Assembly (NCBI GenBank): GCA_022425845.1
Contig: JAKMEU010000146.1
Coordinates: forward strand, 1-6,605
Length of the DNA: 6,605 nucleotides
DNA from: Luminiphilus sp.
Lineage (GTDB): Bacteria > Pseudomonadota > Gammaproteobacteria > Pseudomonadales > Halieaceae
Direction of reading: 5' to 3'
Below the pieces are notes generated by a model, which worked only from the letters and a program-made list of their open reading frames with translations, was not told the origin of the DNA and made no database searches. Shown piece after piece: positions 1 to 6,586 of the stretch. Positions within the stretch are counted from its first letter, which is position 1. Every line of letters starts with the position of its first letter. The position numbers were made by a program, and so were the translations under genes.

Positions 1-1
1 G

Positions 2-286
2 CTTAAAAAAGCCTGTCATGCCAACGACCCCAAAGCGGCTCGCGAGGCCATTCTGCGATGGGCACGCAGTCGAAAAACCAGCCCAACTTCCTCCAGCCTT
101 GAGGCCGTGGCAATTGAGGTAGGTGGTGATCTCGCCAGGGAGCTCAGGGTCCTGGACCAGGCCCTGTTTGCAAGATCAACAGAGGCGCCCTGGCAGGGTG
201 CTCAGCTGTTCAAACTGGTGCGGACTTTTGCTGACCGGAAGCCCTTGGTGACCGATGACGTGCCGGGGCTCTACCAGAGCCCCTAA
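2..286 (+). CDS. batD: BatD-like protein, C-terminal fragment (start lies outside the window)
   Basis: This open frame enters from the left edge and ends at a TAA at 284-286, giving the last 94 residues. The visible part is soluble and helical. It begins with a segment of the form KKACHANDPKAAREAILRWA, followed by an ARELRVLDQALFA stretch, a Trp-containing loop and a final helix ending in LYQSP. This resembles the C-terminal cytoplasmic domain of gammaproteobacterial BatD proteins, where a membrane helix is followed by a 'C-x-x-N-D-x-x-A-A-R-x-A-L-L-x-W-A' helix. BatD belongs to the MoxR-BatABCD (aerotolerance) gene cluster, so batA/batB-type genes would be expected upstream, outside the window. 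No membrane helix or N-terminal domain can be seen here. The assignment rests on recognising this C-terminal pattern only; an unrelated helical protein remains possible. It converges with the next gene, two bases apart. Confidence 0.7.
   Translation, partial: LKKACHANDPKAAREAILRWARSRKTSPTSSSLEAVAIEVGGDLARELRVLDQALFARSTEAPWQGAQLFKLVRTFADRKPLVTDDVPGLYQSP
265..283. terminator. Perfect 8-bp hairpin at the convergent batD / response regulator junction
   Basis: GGGGCTCT (265-272) and AGAGCCCC (276-283) are perfectly complementary around a three-base loop (ACC). The repeat lies inside the last codons of batD and starts 5 bases beyond the stop of the minus-strand regulator. The position suits a bidirectional terminator or an mRNA 3'-end stabiliser. 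There is no T-run after it on either strand, so it is not a classical intrinsic terminator. The hairpin is directly visible; its role is inference. Confidence 0.4.
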
Positions 287-288
287 GA

Positions 289-1008
289 TCAAACCGCTTC
301 GGCTTCGACAGCGAACATGTAACCCGCCCCGCGAACAGTGCGAACCAGCGGCCTGCCATCCTGACCCGTAATCTTTTTGCGAATGCGGCTGACCAGGTTA
401 TCGATATTGCGATCGGAACCCACCCAATCTGCCGAATGCACCGACTCAAGCAGATATTCTCTGGACAATACCTGTCGCGCGTGACTGACCAGCGTCTTGA
501 GCACAGCAAATTCCAACGTGGTCAGGGGAACCTCTTCCCCGCTCGGGGCCGTTAACGACATGGATTGGGAGTCAAAGATATAACCGTCGAATCCGAGACG
601 CTCAGAGTCGCCCAGTTGTCCTCGGTTAGGCTCTCCATAGCGAACCCCTCCCGTGCGGTAAATCAGTTGGCGGATTCGAGCCACCATCTCGCGACTGCTG
701 AAGGGCTTAACCAGATAATCATCCGCCCCCATCTCAATACAGGCTACCCGCTCGATTTCATCGCTGCGGCCAGAGATAACAATAATACCGATGTCGCTTT
801 TTACGCGGATCTCGCGAATGATGTCTGCGCCCGAACCGTCAGGCAGCGTCAGGTCAACAACGATAATCTGGGGCTGAAAATCTTCAATGGTTTCCCAGAA
901 GGCGTTGACGGTCAGTACCGCTTGGGCTTCAAAGCCCCACTGCACGAAAACCTCGGTTAATTCTTCCCCGATAAGTTCATCATCCTCGACAATCAAAACC
1001 TTGATCAT
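289..1008 (-). CDS. OmpR/PhoB-family DNA-binding response regulator
   Basis: This 239-residue protein has the standard two-domain layout. The receiver domain (about 2-118) shows the acidic pair D9/D10, the phospho-acceptor D52 in VVDLTLPDGSG, S79 at the end of beta-4, and K101 in the YLVKPF motif. The C-terminal winged helix (about 140-235) has the LTTLEFAVLKTL helix, the recognition segment SDRNIDNLVSRIRKKI and the closing RTVRGAGYMF hairpin typical of OmpR-type regulators. It should bind DNA as a phosphorylated dimer in the cytosol; the targets are unknown. The ATG at 1008 has a GGGA Shine-Dalgarno core at 1017-1020, 8 bases upstream, and MIKVLIVEDD is the usual receiver N-terminus. No histidine kinase is adjacent, so it is an orphan within the window. 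It is divergent from the HD-GYP regulator and may control it or itself through the shared intergenic region. All receiver key residues are present, so phosphorylation is expected. The family is certain; the specific member is not identifiable. Confidence 0.95.
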   Translation of the reverse strand: MIKVLIVEDDELIGEELTEVFVQWGFEAQAVLTVNAFWETIEDFQPQIIVVDLTLPDGSGADIIREIRVKSDIGIIVISGRSDEIERVACIEMGADDYLVKPFSSREMVARIRQLIYRTGGVRYGEPNRGQLGDSERLGFDGYIFDSQSMSLTAPSGEEVPLTTLEFAVLKTLVSHARQVLSREYLLESVHSADWVGSDRNIDNLVSRIRKKITGQDGRPLVRTVRGAGYMFAVEAEAV

Positions 1009-1085
1009 TGGTCATTTCCCTTTTATTGCAGTGTCGGTCCTGAAGGAAACAGCTGCATTCAGTAATCCCCACAGGCACCGGTTTT

Positions 1086-1096
1086 GAGCTATGCTC
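1086..1096. repeat. Short dyad in the divergent intergenic region (possible operator)
   Basis: GAGC and GCTC flank a TAT centre, forming an 11-base hyphenated dyad. It overlaps the start point predicted for the minus-strand promoter, where a repressor site would be plausible. Dyads this short arise often by chance, and OmpR-type regulators more often bind direct repeats, so this is only a pointer. Confidence 0.15.
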
Positions 1097-1099
1097 CGT

Positions 1100-1128
1100 A
1101 ATATACACCGCATCTCAATTTGTATCAG
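1100..1128 (-). promoter_or_regulatory. Candidate sigma70 promoter for the OmpR-type regulator
   Basis: Read on the minus strand, CTGATA (1128-1123, four of six matches to TTGACA) is followed after exactly 17 bases by TATATT (1105-1100, five of six matches to TATAAT). Transcription would start near 1093 and give a leader of about 85 bases before the ATG at 1008. The match is visible by eye. It has not been scored against background, and no equally good promoter was found for the plus-strand gene. Confidence 0.4.
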
Positions 1129-1147
1129 GTTCGGAATATTTTTTTTA

Positions 1148-2227
1148 ATGAAAATTCTTCTTGCTGAAGACGATACACAGGTCCGTACTGAGCTTCGGGA
1201 GATCCTGGTCGAACAGGGCTACGATGTCACCACGGCTGTGGATGGAATTGATGCCTTCGAGAAGTTTCGATCCGATGAGCTCATTGAAATTCTACTCCTG
1301 GACATCCGAATGCCACGCTGCACGGGCCTGCAGACGCTGGACGCGATTCGGAAAATTGAGACCCAAAGCGACCGTATTTATGAAGCCATCTTCATTACCG
1401 GCAACAGTGACAACGATTCCGTAATCGCAGCCCTCAAACTGGGCGCATTTGCCTTTCTGTTCAAGCCCGTCGTCGTCGAGCAACTGCTAACCGAACTTGG
1501 TGACGCAAGCGACAGCATCAACCAACGCCGCTACAGAGCCTTCCAAACCGCCCTGCTTTCAACGCAGGATGACAGCGCCCGACTGACCAAGGTCGCCAGT
1601 TCCATCAAAGGGGGAATGGGTGCCACCTCTGAGATCGCAGCCATTGGCGCTGAACATTACACGCCAGGCATCGAACTGCATGTACACCGAATCTCAGAGA
1701 TGGCGCTGTGCGTCGCCTCCCGGATGGGTCTGGAACAACAACATTGCCAGCAGATTCGACTGGCCAGCCTGCTTCACGATATAGGAAAGCTGGGAGGGCC
1801 CGCGGACCTGTATACCGCCAAGCGCAAGTTAACCGAAGAAGAGTTTGAAAGAACCAAGGAACACACCAGTCTGGGTGCGGCTCTGCTGGAGCATTACGAT
1901 GACCCGGTAATTAAAATAGCCCAGGACATTGCGCTGCAACACCATGAAAACTGGGATGGATCCGGATATCCGGCTGGTCTTAAAGGCGATGAAATCAGTG
2001 TTGAAGCCGCCATCGTGCACGCGGTGGACATCTATGACAACCTGCGCTCAGCCCGCCCCTACAGAGCCGCCGTAGCCCACCATGAAGCCATGGACATATT
2101 GGTTAATGGCGATGAAAAATCCCATCCAGACCACTTCCACCCCGGCGTTCTGCAAGCGCTGCTAAGCCAGCACCGACAGATTGAGGCGATCTTTGAACGC
2201 TATCGACCTGCCGATTCGGTAAGCTAA
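1148..2227 (+). CDS. Response regulator with HD-GYP output domain (probable cyclic-di-GMP phosphodiesterase)
   Basis: This 359-residue protein is of RpfG type. The receiver (about 1-120) has D8/D9, phospho-acceptor D52 in LLLDIRMP, T84 and K106 in the FKP motif. A linker of about 50 residues leads to the HD-GYP domain (about 172-350): H178, the HD pair H210/D211 with K214, H239, H265/H266 in HHENWDGSGYP (GYP at 273-275), and D294. The spacing of these residues fits a metal-binding HD-GYP site. The family hydrolyses cyclic-di-GMP to pGpG or GMP in the cytosol and lowers the signal that promotes biofilm formation. One oddity: the Glu four residues before the first His, a third-metal ligand in trinuclear members, is Gly (G174). 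I chose the ATG at 1148 over the in-frame ATG at 1091 because MKILLAEDD is a canonical receiver start; the earlier start would add 19 hydrophobic residues. The Shine-Dalgarno is weak (GGA at 1133-1135), and a run of eight Ts (1139-1146) immediately precedes the start. The gene is divergent from an OmpR-type regulator, and no kinase is nearby. Confidence 0.93.
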   Translation: MKILLAEDDTQVRTELREILVEQGYDVTTAVDGIDAFEKFRSDELIEILLLDIRMPRCTGLQTLDAIRKIETQSDRIYEAIFITGNSDNDSVIAALKLGAFAFLFKPVVVEQLLTELGDASDSINQRRYRAFQTALLSTQDDSARLTKVASSIKGGMGATSEIAAIGAEHYTPGIELHVHRISEMALCVASRMGLEQQHCQQIRLASLLHDIGKLGGPADLYTAKRKLTEEEFERTKEHTSLGAALLEHYDDPVIKIAQDIALQHHENWDGSGYPAGLKGDEISVEAAIVHAVDIYDNLRSARPYRAAVAHHEAMDILVNGDEKSHPDHFHPGVLQALLSQHRQIEAIFERYRPADSVS

Positions 2228-2246
2228 GAAAAGTACCAACCCCTGC

Positions 2247-4850
2247 TCATGCTGGGTCAAGCGCCCGACTGACCACTTCATAAACATCCCTCGACAGGTC
2301 TTCCAAACCTGCGATTCTCTCCAACTGCTCACGCATCAGTTCGCTGCCCCGGGCATATCGGGCATAGCGGGTCAGGGGCGTACACAATCGGGCGGCAATT
2401 TGCGGGTTCGCCGACTGCATTCGGGTGATGGCATCACCCAGCACACGATAGCCCGCGCCATCGGGCCGATGAAATGCCACCGGATTCGAGCTCGCAAACG
2501 CACCTACCAGAGCGCGAAGCTTGTTCGGGTTGCGCCAGTCAAAAGCGGGATGCGACTGCAGTTCAAGCACTGACTCAACGGCATCGGGATGGGGTCGGAT
2601 CGCTTGCAGGGTGAACCACTGATTAACCACCAACGCTTCGCCCTGCCACTTGATATAAAAGTCCTCGAGGGCGGCTGACCGCCTGTCCGGCAGGGCAAAG
2701 TGAACAATTGCCCGCAGGGCCGCAAGCCGGTCAGTCAAATTATCGGCCCGCTGAAGCAGGTCTCCAGCCCACGCTATGCTTTCAGGACGCTGGTAGCATA
2801 AATGATTGAGCGCGAGGTGACGTAAGGCTCGCTGTCCGATCTGGGTGCCGGTAGCCCGATAGCTGCCGTCCTCCTGACTGTTGAAATAACGCAACCACTG
2901 CTCATCAAAATGTCCGGCCAGCACGCGCTTGACAGCCTCTCTGGCGTCTCGAATACCATCGACATCGACCTTGCTGTCCTGCGCCTGACGATCTGCCAGT
3001 GATTCCTCCGACGGAAGCGTTAGCAACAGCGCCTTCATGGCATCGTCGATAGGGCTCTCCAGGGCCCGACCAAATGCCGACACAAACGCCTGGGAGGGTG
3101 GCTCTCCGTTCATCTGCGCCTCAATGACCCTCGCGGCGTAGCGCTGCATGGCGTCCCAGCGAACATAATCATCCTGATCGGCGCTGATCAAAGCCTGTAG
3201 TGTGGCGTCGTCGTCTCGGCTGCGGAGACGAACAGGCGCAGAGAAACCTCGCAGCAGCGACAGCACGGGGGCACTCGCAACACCTTCAATCTCAAAGACC
3301 TGCGTGGCATCCCTGACTTCGAGGGTACGTTGGGTTGTTCCATCACCGAAGACAAAGGGCTGCCCGTCTACGATCAGCCCAATGTCGAGCGGTAAATGCA
3401 GGGGCGGCTTGTTCGTCTGCCCGGGCGTGTCGGGATTATGCTGCGTAACCGTGAGCCTGACGCGCTTCGCTACCGAGTCGTACTGCTCCTCAACTGCCAG
3501 CTCAGGCGTGCCGGCTTGTTCATACCAGCGCCGAAACTGGCTCAGGTCCTTCCCGGAAACCTGCTCCATGGCGATGACGAAATCATCACAGGTGACAGCC
3601 TGCCCATCGTATCGCTCAAAATAATGCTTGGCGCCACGGATAAAGGCATCATGACCCAGCAGGGTATGCAGCATCCGGACGATCTCCGAACCCTTTTCAT
3701 ACACCGTCAGGGTGTAGAAATTGGAGATTTCAATAAAGCTGTCAGGACGGACCGAATGCGCCATCGGCCCGGCATCCTCGGCAAACTGGTGCGTTCGCAA
3801 AAAACTGACATCTTCCACACGCTTTACGCCCGCGGAGTTCATGTCGGCAGAAAATTGGGCGTCGCGGAAGACCGTAAAGCCCTCCTTCAGGCTGAGCTGA
3901 AACCAGTCCCTGCAAGTGACCCGATTGCCCGAATAATTGTGGAAATATTCGTGGGCCACGATGGATTCAATCCGCAGATACCCGGCGTCTGTCGTAATGT
4001 CAGGGGAAGCCAGAACACAGGAGGTGTTAAAAATATTCAGGCTCTTGTTCTCCATCGCCCCCATGTTGAAATCATCCACGGCAACAATGTTGAACAGGTC
4101 AAGATCGTACTCCAGCCCATAGACTTCCTCGTCCCAGCGCATAGAACGCTTGAGAGAATCCATGGCATGGCCACAGTAATTAACATCCTTGGCCTCAACA
4201 TAAACATGCAGCCCTACCCTGCGGCCGGACTCAGTGGTGAAGGTATCGGATACGCGCTCCAGATCGCCCGCCACCAAGGCAAAGAGATAGCAGGGCTTGG
4301 GCCAGGGGTCATGCCAGGTCGCCTCGTGCCGACCTGACTCCAGCTCTCTGGATGATTCAAGATTGCCATTACTGAGCAGTATGGGGCAGGTTGCCTGATC
4401 GGCCTCGAGAATGACCCGGAACTCGGATAAGACATCCGGACGGTCCAGGAAAAAGGTTATCTTGCGAAACCCTTCGGCCTCACACTGGGTGCAATACATA
4501 GTTCGCGAGCGATACAGGCCTTCAAGTGAACTGTTTTGCTCAGGACAAATTTTGACTTCGGTCCTCAATACACAATCATCGGGCACTTCCGAAATCGTTA
4601 ATTTGCTGCCGTCATACTGATACTGGCCAGACGTGAGGGGTTGCCCGTCAATCTCAACCGCTTCAAGCTCAAGACCTTCACCGTCGAGCACCAAAGGACC
4701 GCTGGCACCGACCTGCCTCTGGAGGTGGAGGGTGCTGTAGACACGCGTATATCCCTCAAAAATAGCCACTCGCAATTCGACGTCAGGAATAGCGAAACCC
4801 GGAGATGTGTACTCCTTTCGATAAATTGTCCTGGGAGTCCCTTCACGCAT
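2247..4850 (-). CDS. pepN: Aminopeptidase N (M1 family zinc metallopeptidase)
   Basis: This full-length 867-residue protein (E. coli PepN is about 870) removes N-terminal residues from peptides in the cytosol late in protein turnover. The N-terminal beta domain (about 1-195) includes the substrate-anchoring region with Q122/E124. The thermolysin-like domain (about 196-445) carries the exopeptidase motif GAMEN (264-268, preceded by M263) and the zinc site H300-E301-x-x-H304 with E323 eighteen residues further on. It also has Y384, which stabilises the transition state. These match E. coli E121, M260, E264, H297, E298, H301, E320 and Y381 with a constant offset of +3. A beta-sandwich domain (about 446-545) and the long helical C-terminal domain follow, so all four domains are present. 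The start ATG at 4850 has AAAGG at 4860-4864, 9 bases upstream. Its first 8 bases (ATGCGTGA) overlap the end of the DUF2797 gene, suggesting translational coupling. It is the last gene of the cluster and converges on the HD-GYP gene with 19 bases between the stops. Confidence 0.98.
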   Translation of the reverse strand: MREGTPRTIYRKEYTSPGFAIPDVELRVAIFEGYTRVYSTLHLQRQVGASGPLVLDGEGLELEAVEIDGQPLTSGQYQYDGSKLTISEVPDDCVLRTEVKICPEQNSSLEGLYRSRTMYCTQCEAEGFRKITFFLDRPDVLSEFRVILEADQATCPILLSNGNLESSRELESGRHEATWHDPWPKPCYLFALVAGDLERVSDTFTTESGRRVGLHVYVEAKDVNYCGHAMDSLKRSMRWDEEVYGLEYDLDLFNIVAVDDFNMGAMENKSLNIFNTSCVLASPDITTDAGYLRIESIVAHEYFHNYSGNRVTCRDWFQLSLKEGFTVFRDAQFSADMNSAGVKRVEDVSFLRTHQFAEDAGPMAHSVRPDSFIEISNFYTLTVYEKGSEIVRMLHTLLGHDAFIRGAKHYFERYDGQAVTCDDFVIAMEQVSGKDLSQFRRWYEQAGTPELAVEEQYDSVAKRVRLTVTQHNPDTPGQTNKPPLHLPLDIGLIVDGQPFVFGDGTTQRTLEVRDATQVFEIEGVASAPVLSLLRGFSAPVRLRSRDDDATLQALISADQDDYVRWDAMQRYAARVIEAQMNGEPPSQAFVSAFGRALESPIDDAMKALLLTLPSEESLADRQAQDSKVDVDGIRDAREAVKRVLAGHFDEQWLRYFNSQEDGSYRATGTQIGQRALRHLALNHLCYQRPESIAWAGDLLQRADNLTDRLAALRAIVHFALPDRRSAALEDFYIKWQGEALVVNQWFTLQAIRPHPDAVESVLELQSHPAFDWRNPNKLRALVGAFASSNPVAFHRPDGAGYRVLGDAITRMQSANPQIAARLCTPLTRYARYARGSELMREQLERIAGLEDLSRDVYEVVSRALDPA

Positions 4851-5679
4851 TGTCGTATACCTTTACTTCCAGATTGTAGCCGCCGTATTTACGGATATTG
4901 ATAACACCGGTATCCAACATCAGATACTGACCCTTGATCCCCAGCAGGACACCCTCAGCGTGCCCCGTTTTGTCGAGGTTGTGGGAACTCACCTTGACGG
5001 GCCATTCGAGTACCGGATAGTCGATACACACCGTGGCAGATTCATCCTGCCACTGTATGGCCTGAAGGCCATGAGCCTCCGTTAACGCGGCTATTCCTTC
5101 AGCGCAGAGCTCTGCCAGTTCCTGTTGTTTTGCCGACAGATCGATGGCGCCGCCATTGCCCTTCAACATGGTCTGCCAGGCCGTTTTATCCGCCACGTGC
5201 TTCGCCAGCATTACCTCCAGCATTCCGGATTGGTGTCGTGTGGCAACGCGGGCGATGGGGCGCGCCTGTGTTGCACCCTGATCGATCCAACGCGTGGGGA
5301 CTTGGGTCCCCCTGGTAATACCCACCTTGACACCTGACGTATTCGCCAAATAAACCACATGCTCGATATTGCAATGGGTATCACCCCATTCAGGCTCGCG
5401 ACAGGTGCCCTCTGAGAAATGACATTTTTCGGGTTTCACAATACAACTGTCGCACTGGGCCAGGCGCTGGAAGCAGGGATAACAATAACCCTGACTGAAG
5501 CTCTTTTTAGTCAGTCGGTCGCAGTGGATACAGTTAATGCGCCCGTCGAACTCAATAACAACGCGCTTCCCGAGCCAGTCGTTGACCACATGCTCCTCTG
5601 CTCCACCCTGCCAGATATAGCGAACCGGATCCTCAAGTTCGACGCGCATTTTGCGCACCGCGCCTGCAACGCTCTGCAT
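4843..5679 (-). CDS. DUF2797 family protein with nine-cysteine cluster and GIY-YIG-like segment
   Basis: I recognise this 278-residue protein as DUF2797 type; its function is not established. The N-terminal part holds nine Cys residues between 50 and 103: CxxC at 50/53, 66/69 and 76/79, then C86, C93 and C103. This looks like a zinc-ribbon or multi-zinc module. Next comes VVYLA (108-112), KVGIT (118-122), an Arg at 130 in RWIDQGA, and a helix with E155 (MLEVMLAKHV). This order resembles the GIY...YIG, Arg, Glu arrangement of GIY-YIG nucleases, though the canonical Tyr of YIG is replaced. The C-terminal part (about 215-278) looks like a beta-rich domain. I chose the ATG at 5679, not 5703: it has a strong GAGGAG 8 bases upstream and forms TAATG with the yeaC stop. 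The longer frame would overlap yeaC by 25 bases and put that Shine-Dalgarno inside the gene. It overlaps pepN by 8 bases. The family call is fairly firm; any nucleic-acid role is inference. Confidence 0.85.
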   Translation of the reverse strand: MQSVAGAVRKMRVELEDPVRYIWQGGAEEHVVNDWLGKRVVIEFDGRINCIHCDRLTKKSFSQGYCYPCFQRLAQCDSCIVKPEKCHFSEGTCREPEWGDTHCNIEHVVYLANTSGVKVGITRGTQVPTRWIDQGATQARPIARVATRHQSGMLEVMLAKHVADKTAWQTMLKGNGGAIDLSAKQQELAELCAEGIAALTEAHGLQAIQWQDESATVCIDYPVLEWPVKVSSHNLDKTGHAEGVLLGIKGQYLMLDTGVINIRKYGGYNLEVKVYDNA

Positions 5680-5945
5680 TATTTCTTCTCCTCGTCCAAC
5701 CACGTTACAGGCTGGGTCTCGTCACACACGTCCCCCGCTTTGTGGCCTTTGTCGATGTAGCCTATTCGCTGCTCGGGAGGCAGGTTCAGTTCACCCCAGG
5801 CAATGACAGCCTGCATGGCGTGCCCGCGTTGCTCCTCGCTGAGCGGGCTGCCATTAGGCCATTGTCCCGTGGCCAAAGCCTGCAATAAGCGATCGTATAG
5901 ATCGGGTCCCATCGCTCGGACCGTCTCCAGGTATGGATCAGTCAA
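5679..5945 (-). CDS. yeaC: YeaC-type DUF1315 protein (TTG start)
   Basis: This small 88-residue protein matches the pattern of E. coli YeaC/DUF1315. It has an N-terminal helix leading to MGPDLYDRLLQAL (12-24), the GQWPNGSPLSEEQR turn (27-40) and a helix AMQAVIAWGELN (43-54). E. coli YeaC has equivalent 'MMPEVYQRL', 'GKWPDG' and 'LQAVMLW' segments. The acidic and basic C-terminal tail (61-88) is likely flexible. There is no signal peptide or membrane segment, so it should be cytosolic. Its function is unknown. The start is TTG at 5945: an in-frame TGA lies two codons upstream and GAGG sits 9 bases before the TTG. The next in-frame ATG (codon 12) would remove the first helix, which the family keeps. 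It follows the rhomboid gene by 11 bases and shares one base with the DUF2797 start. The family call is good; the symbol is by homology. Confidence 0.85.
   Translation of the reverse strand: MTDPYLETVRAMGPDLYDRLLQALATGQWPNGSPLSEEQRGHAMQAVIAWGELNLPPEQRIGYIDKGHKAGDVCDETQPVTWLDEEKK
5688..5693 (-). promoter_or_regulatory. Strong ribosome binding site that fixes the DUF2797 start
   Basis: GAGGAG on the minus strand lies 8 bases before the ATG at 5679, inside the last codons of the yeaC-type gene. It decides between this ATG and the in-frame ATG at 5703, which would place the Shine-Dalgarno within the coding sequence. The junction TAATG means the yeaC stop and the next start share one A, a common layout for termination-reinitiation. 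Confidence 0.75.
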
Positions 5946-5954
5946 TGTTCAACA

Positions 5955-5958
5955 CCTC
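5955..5958 (-). promoter_or_regulatory. Ribosome binding site for the TTG start of the yeaC-type gene
   Basis: GAGG on the minus strand overlaps the TGA stop of the rhomboid gene (5959-5957) and stands 9 bases before the TTG at 5945. With the in-frame TGA just upstream of the TTG, it supports a non-ATG start and suggests coupling to rhomboid translation. Confidence 0.6.
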
Positions 5959-6586
5959 ATCCCGATGGGTTGGATCGGGACAGCAGCCCGAATACACCAC
6001 CCAGAGAAACACCAATAATCAATCCTCCCAGGTGGGCGCCATTGGCTATGGCGCCTGCACCCAAAATTTCAAGCGCCCCCACCATGCCAATCAGAAGCCA
6101 GACGAGCATAAAACCAACAATGGCCGGGGGTAAGGGCTCGATCCAGCCGGGACGCAGGGCATTACCCGTCCAGATAAAGCCCATGAAGGCATAGACCACA
6201 CCCGACATACCGCCAAATATAGAGGGGCCAGAGACAAAGAACTGCAGGCTGTTGGAAAAAACCGCGGCAGTCAGGTAGAGCCCCAACAGGTTTACGGAGC
6301 CCAGGGTCACCTCTATTCGCCTGCCAAACTCCCAGATCCACAGACAATTAAAAACCACATGCATCCAACTAAAATGCAACAAGGTAGGGGTAATAAAGCG
6401 CCACCAGTCCGCGCCGGGCTCGCCCAGTTGTCCGCCCCCGGGGGTCAAGGTTATGGGCACGAAATTAAAGAGCTGAAGAATCGGCCCGTACAGGCCAAAT
6501 TCCTTGAACGCGAGAAAAACAAAGCTGCTGGCAAGGACAAGGGTGAAGGCGACAGGTGCGCGGAGAATACTACTGGGTAAGCGCAT
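5957..6586 (-). CDS. Rhomboid family intramembrane serine protease
   Basis: This 209-residue, very hydrophobic protein cleaves membrane-spanning substrates within the inner membrane. The rhomboid signature is complete: WWRFITPTLLH with H71, HxxxN at H76-N80, the nucleophile S128 in GGMSG (125-129), and the partner H185 in ANGAHLGG. The H71/H76/N80 spacing equals that of E. coli GlpG H145/H150/N154. Six membrane helices can be drawn at about 11-30, 64-84, 98-118, 121-141, 153-174 and 181-203, which is the minimal bacterial core; the cytosolic N-terminal domain of E. coli GlpG is absent. The ATG at 6586 lacks a clear Shine-Dalgarno, and no in-frame stop lies between it and the window edge 19 bases further, so a start slightly upstream cannot be excluded. 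It is the first visible gene of the minus-strand cluster. Substrates cannot be predicted. Confidence 0.93.
   Translation of the reverse strand: MRLPSSILRAPVAFTLVLASSFVFLAFKEFGLYGPILQLFNFVPITLTPGGGQLGEPGADWWRFITPTLLHFSWMHVVFNCLWIWEFGRRIEVTLGSVNLLGLYLTAAVFSNSLQFFVSGPSIFGGMSGVVYAFMGFIWTGNALRPGWIEPLPPAIVGFMLVWLLIGMVGALEILGAGAIANGAHLGGLIIGVSLGGVFGLLSRSNPSG

Noticed and set aside
565..960. A 131-codon plus-strand frame opposite the OmpR-type regulator
   Set aside because: It is antisense to the receiver domain, which has all key residues, and shows no domain or convincing ribosome site.
1040..1062. CTGAA / TTCAG dyad with a 13-base spacer in the leader of the OmpR-type regulator
   Set aside because: Five-base arms with a long spacer are expected by chance, and there is no second copy in the region to support an operator.
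1091..1147. A 19-residue hydrophobic N-terminal extension of the HD-GYP regulator, as a possible membrane anchor
   Set aside because: Receiver domains normally begin at the MKILLAEDD-type strand, and the extension lacks a good Shine-Dalgarno. Its bases also hold the candidate promoter of the divergent gene.
2241..2256. A possible hairpin at the HD-GYP / pepN convergent junction (CCCTGC / GCTGGG around TCAT)
   Set aside because: The 6-bp stem has an internal T-T mismatch and no adjacent T-run. It overlaps the pepN stop and is too weak to call a terminator.
3396..4337. A 313-codon open frame on the plus strand opposite pepN
   Set aside because: It lies wholly antisense to a gene with every M1 catalytic residue conserved and shows no recognisable domain. 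Long antisense frames are common opposite codon-biased genes.
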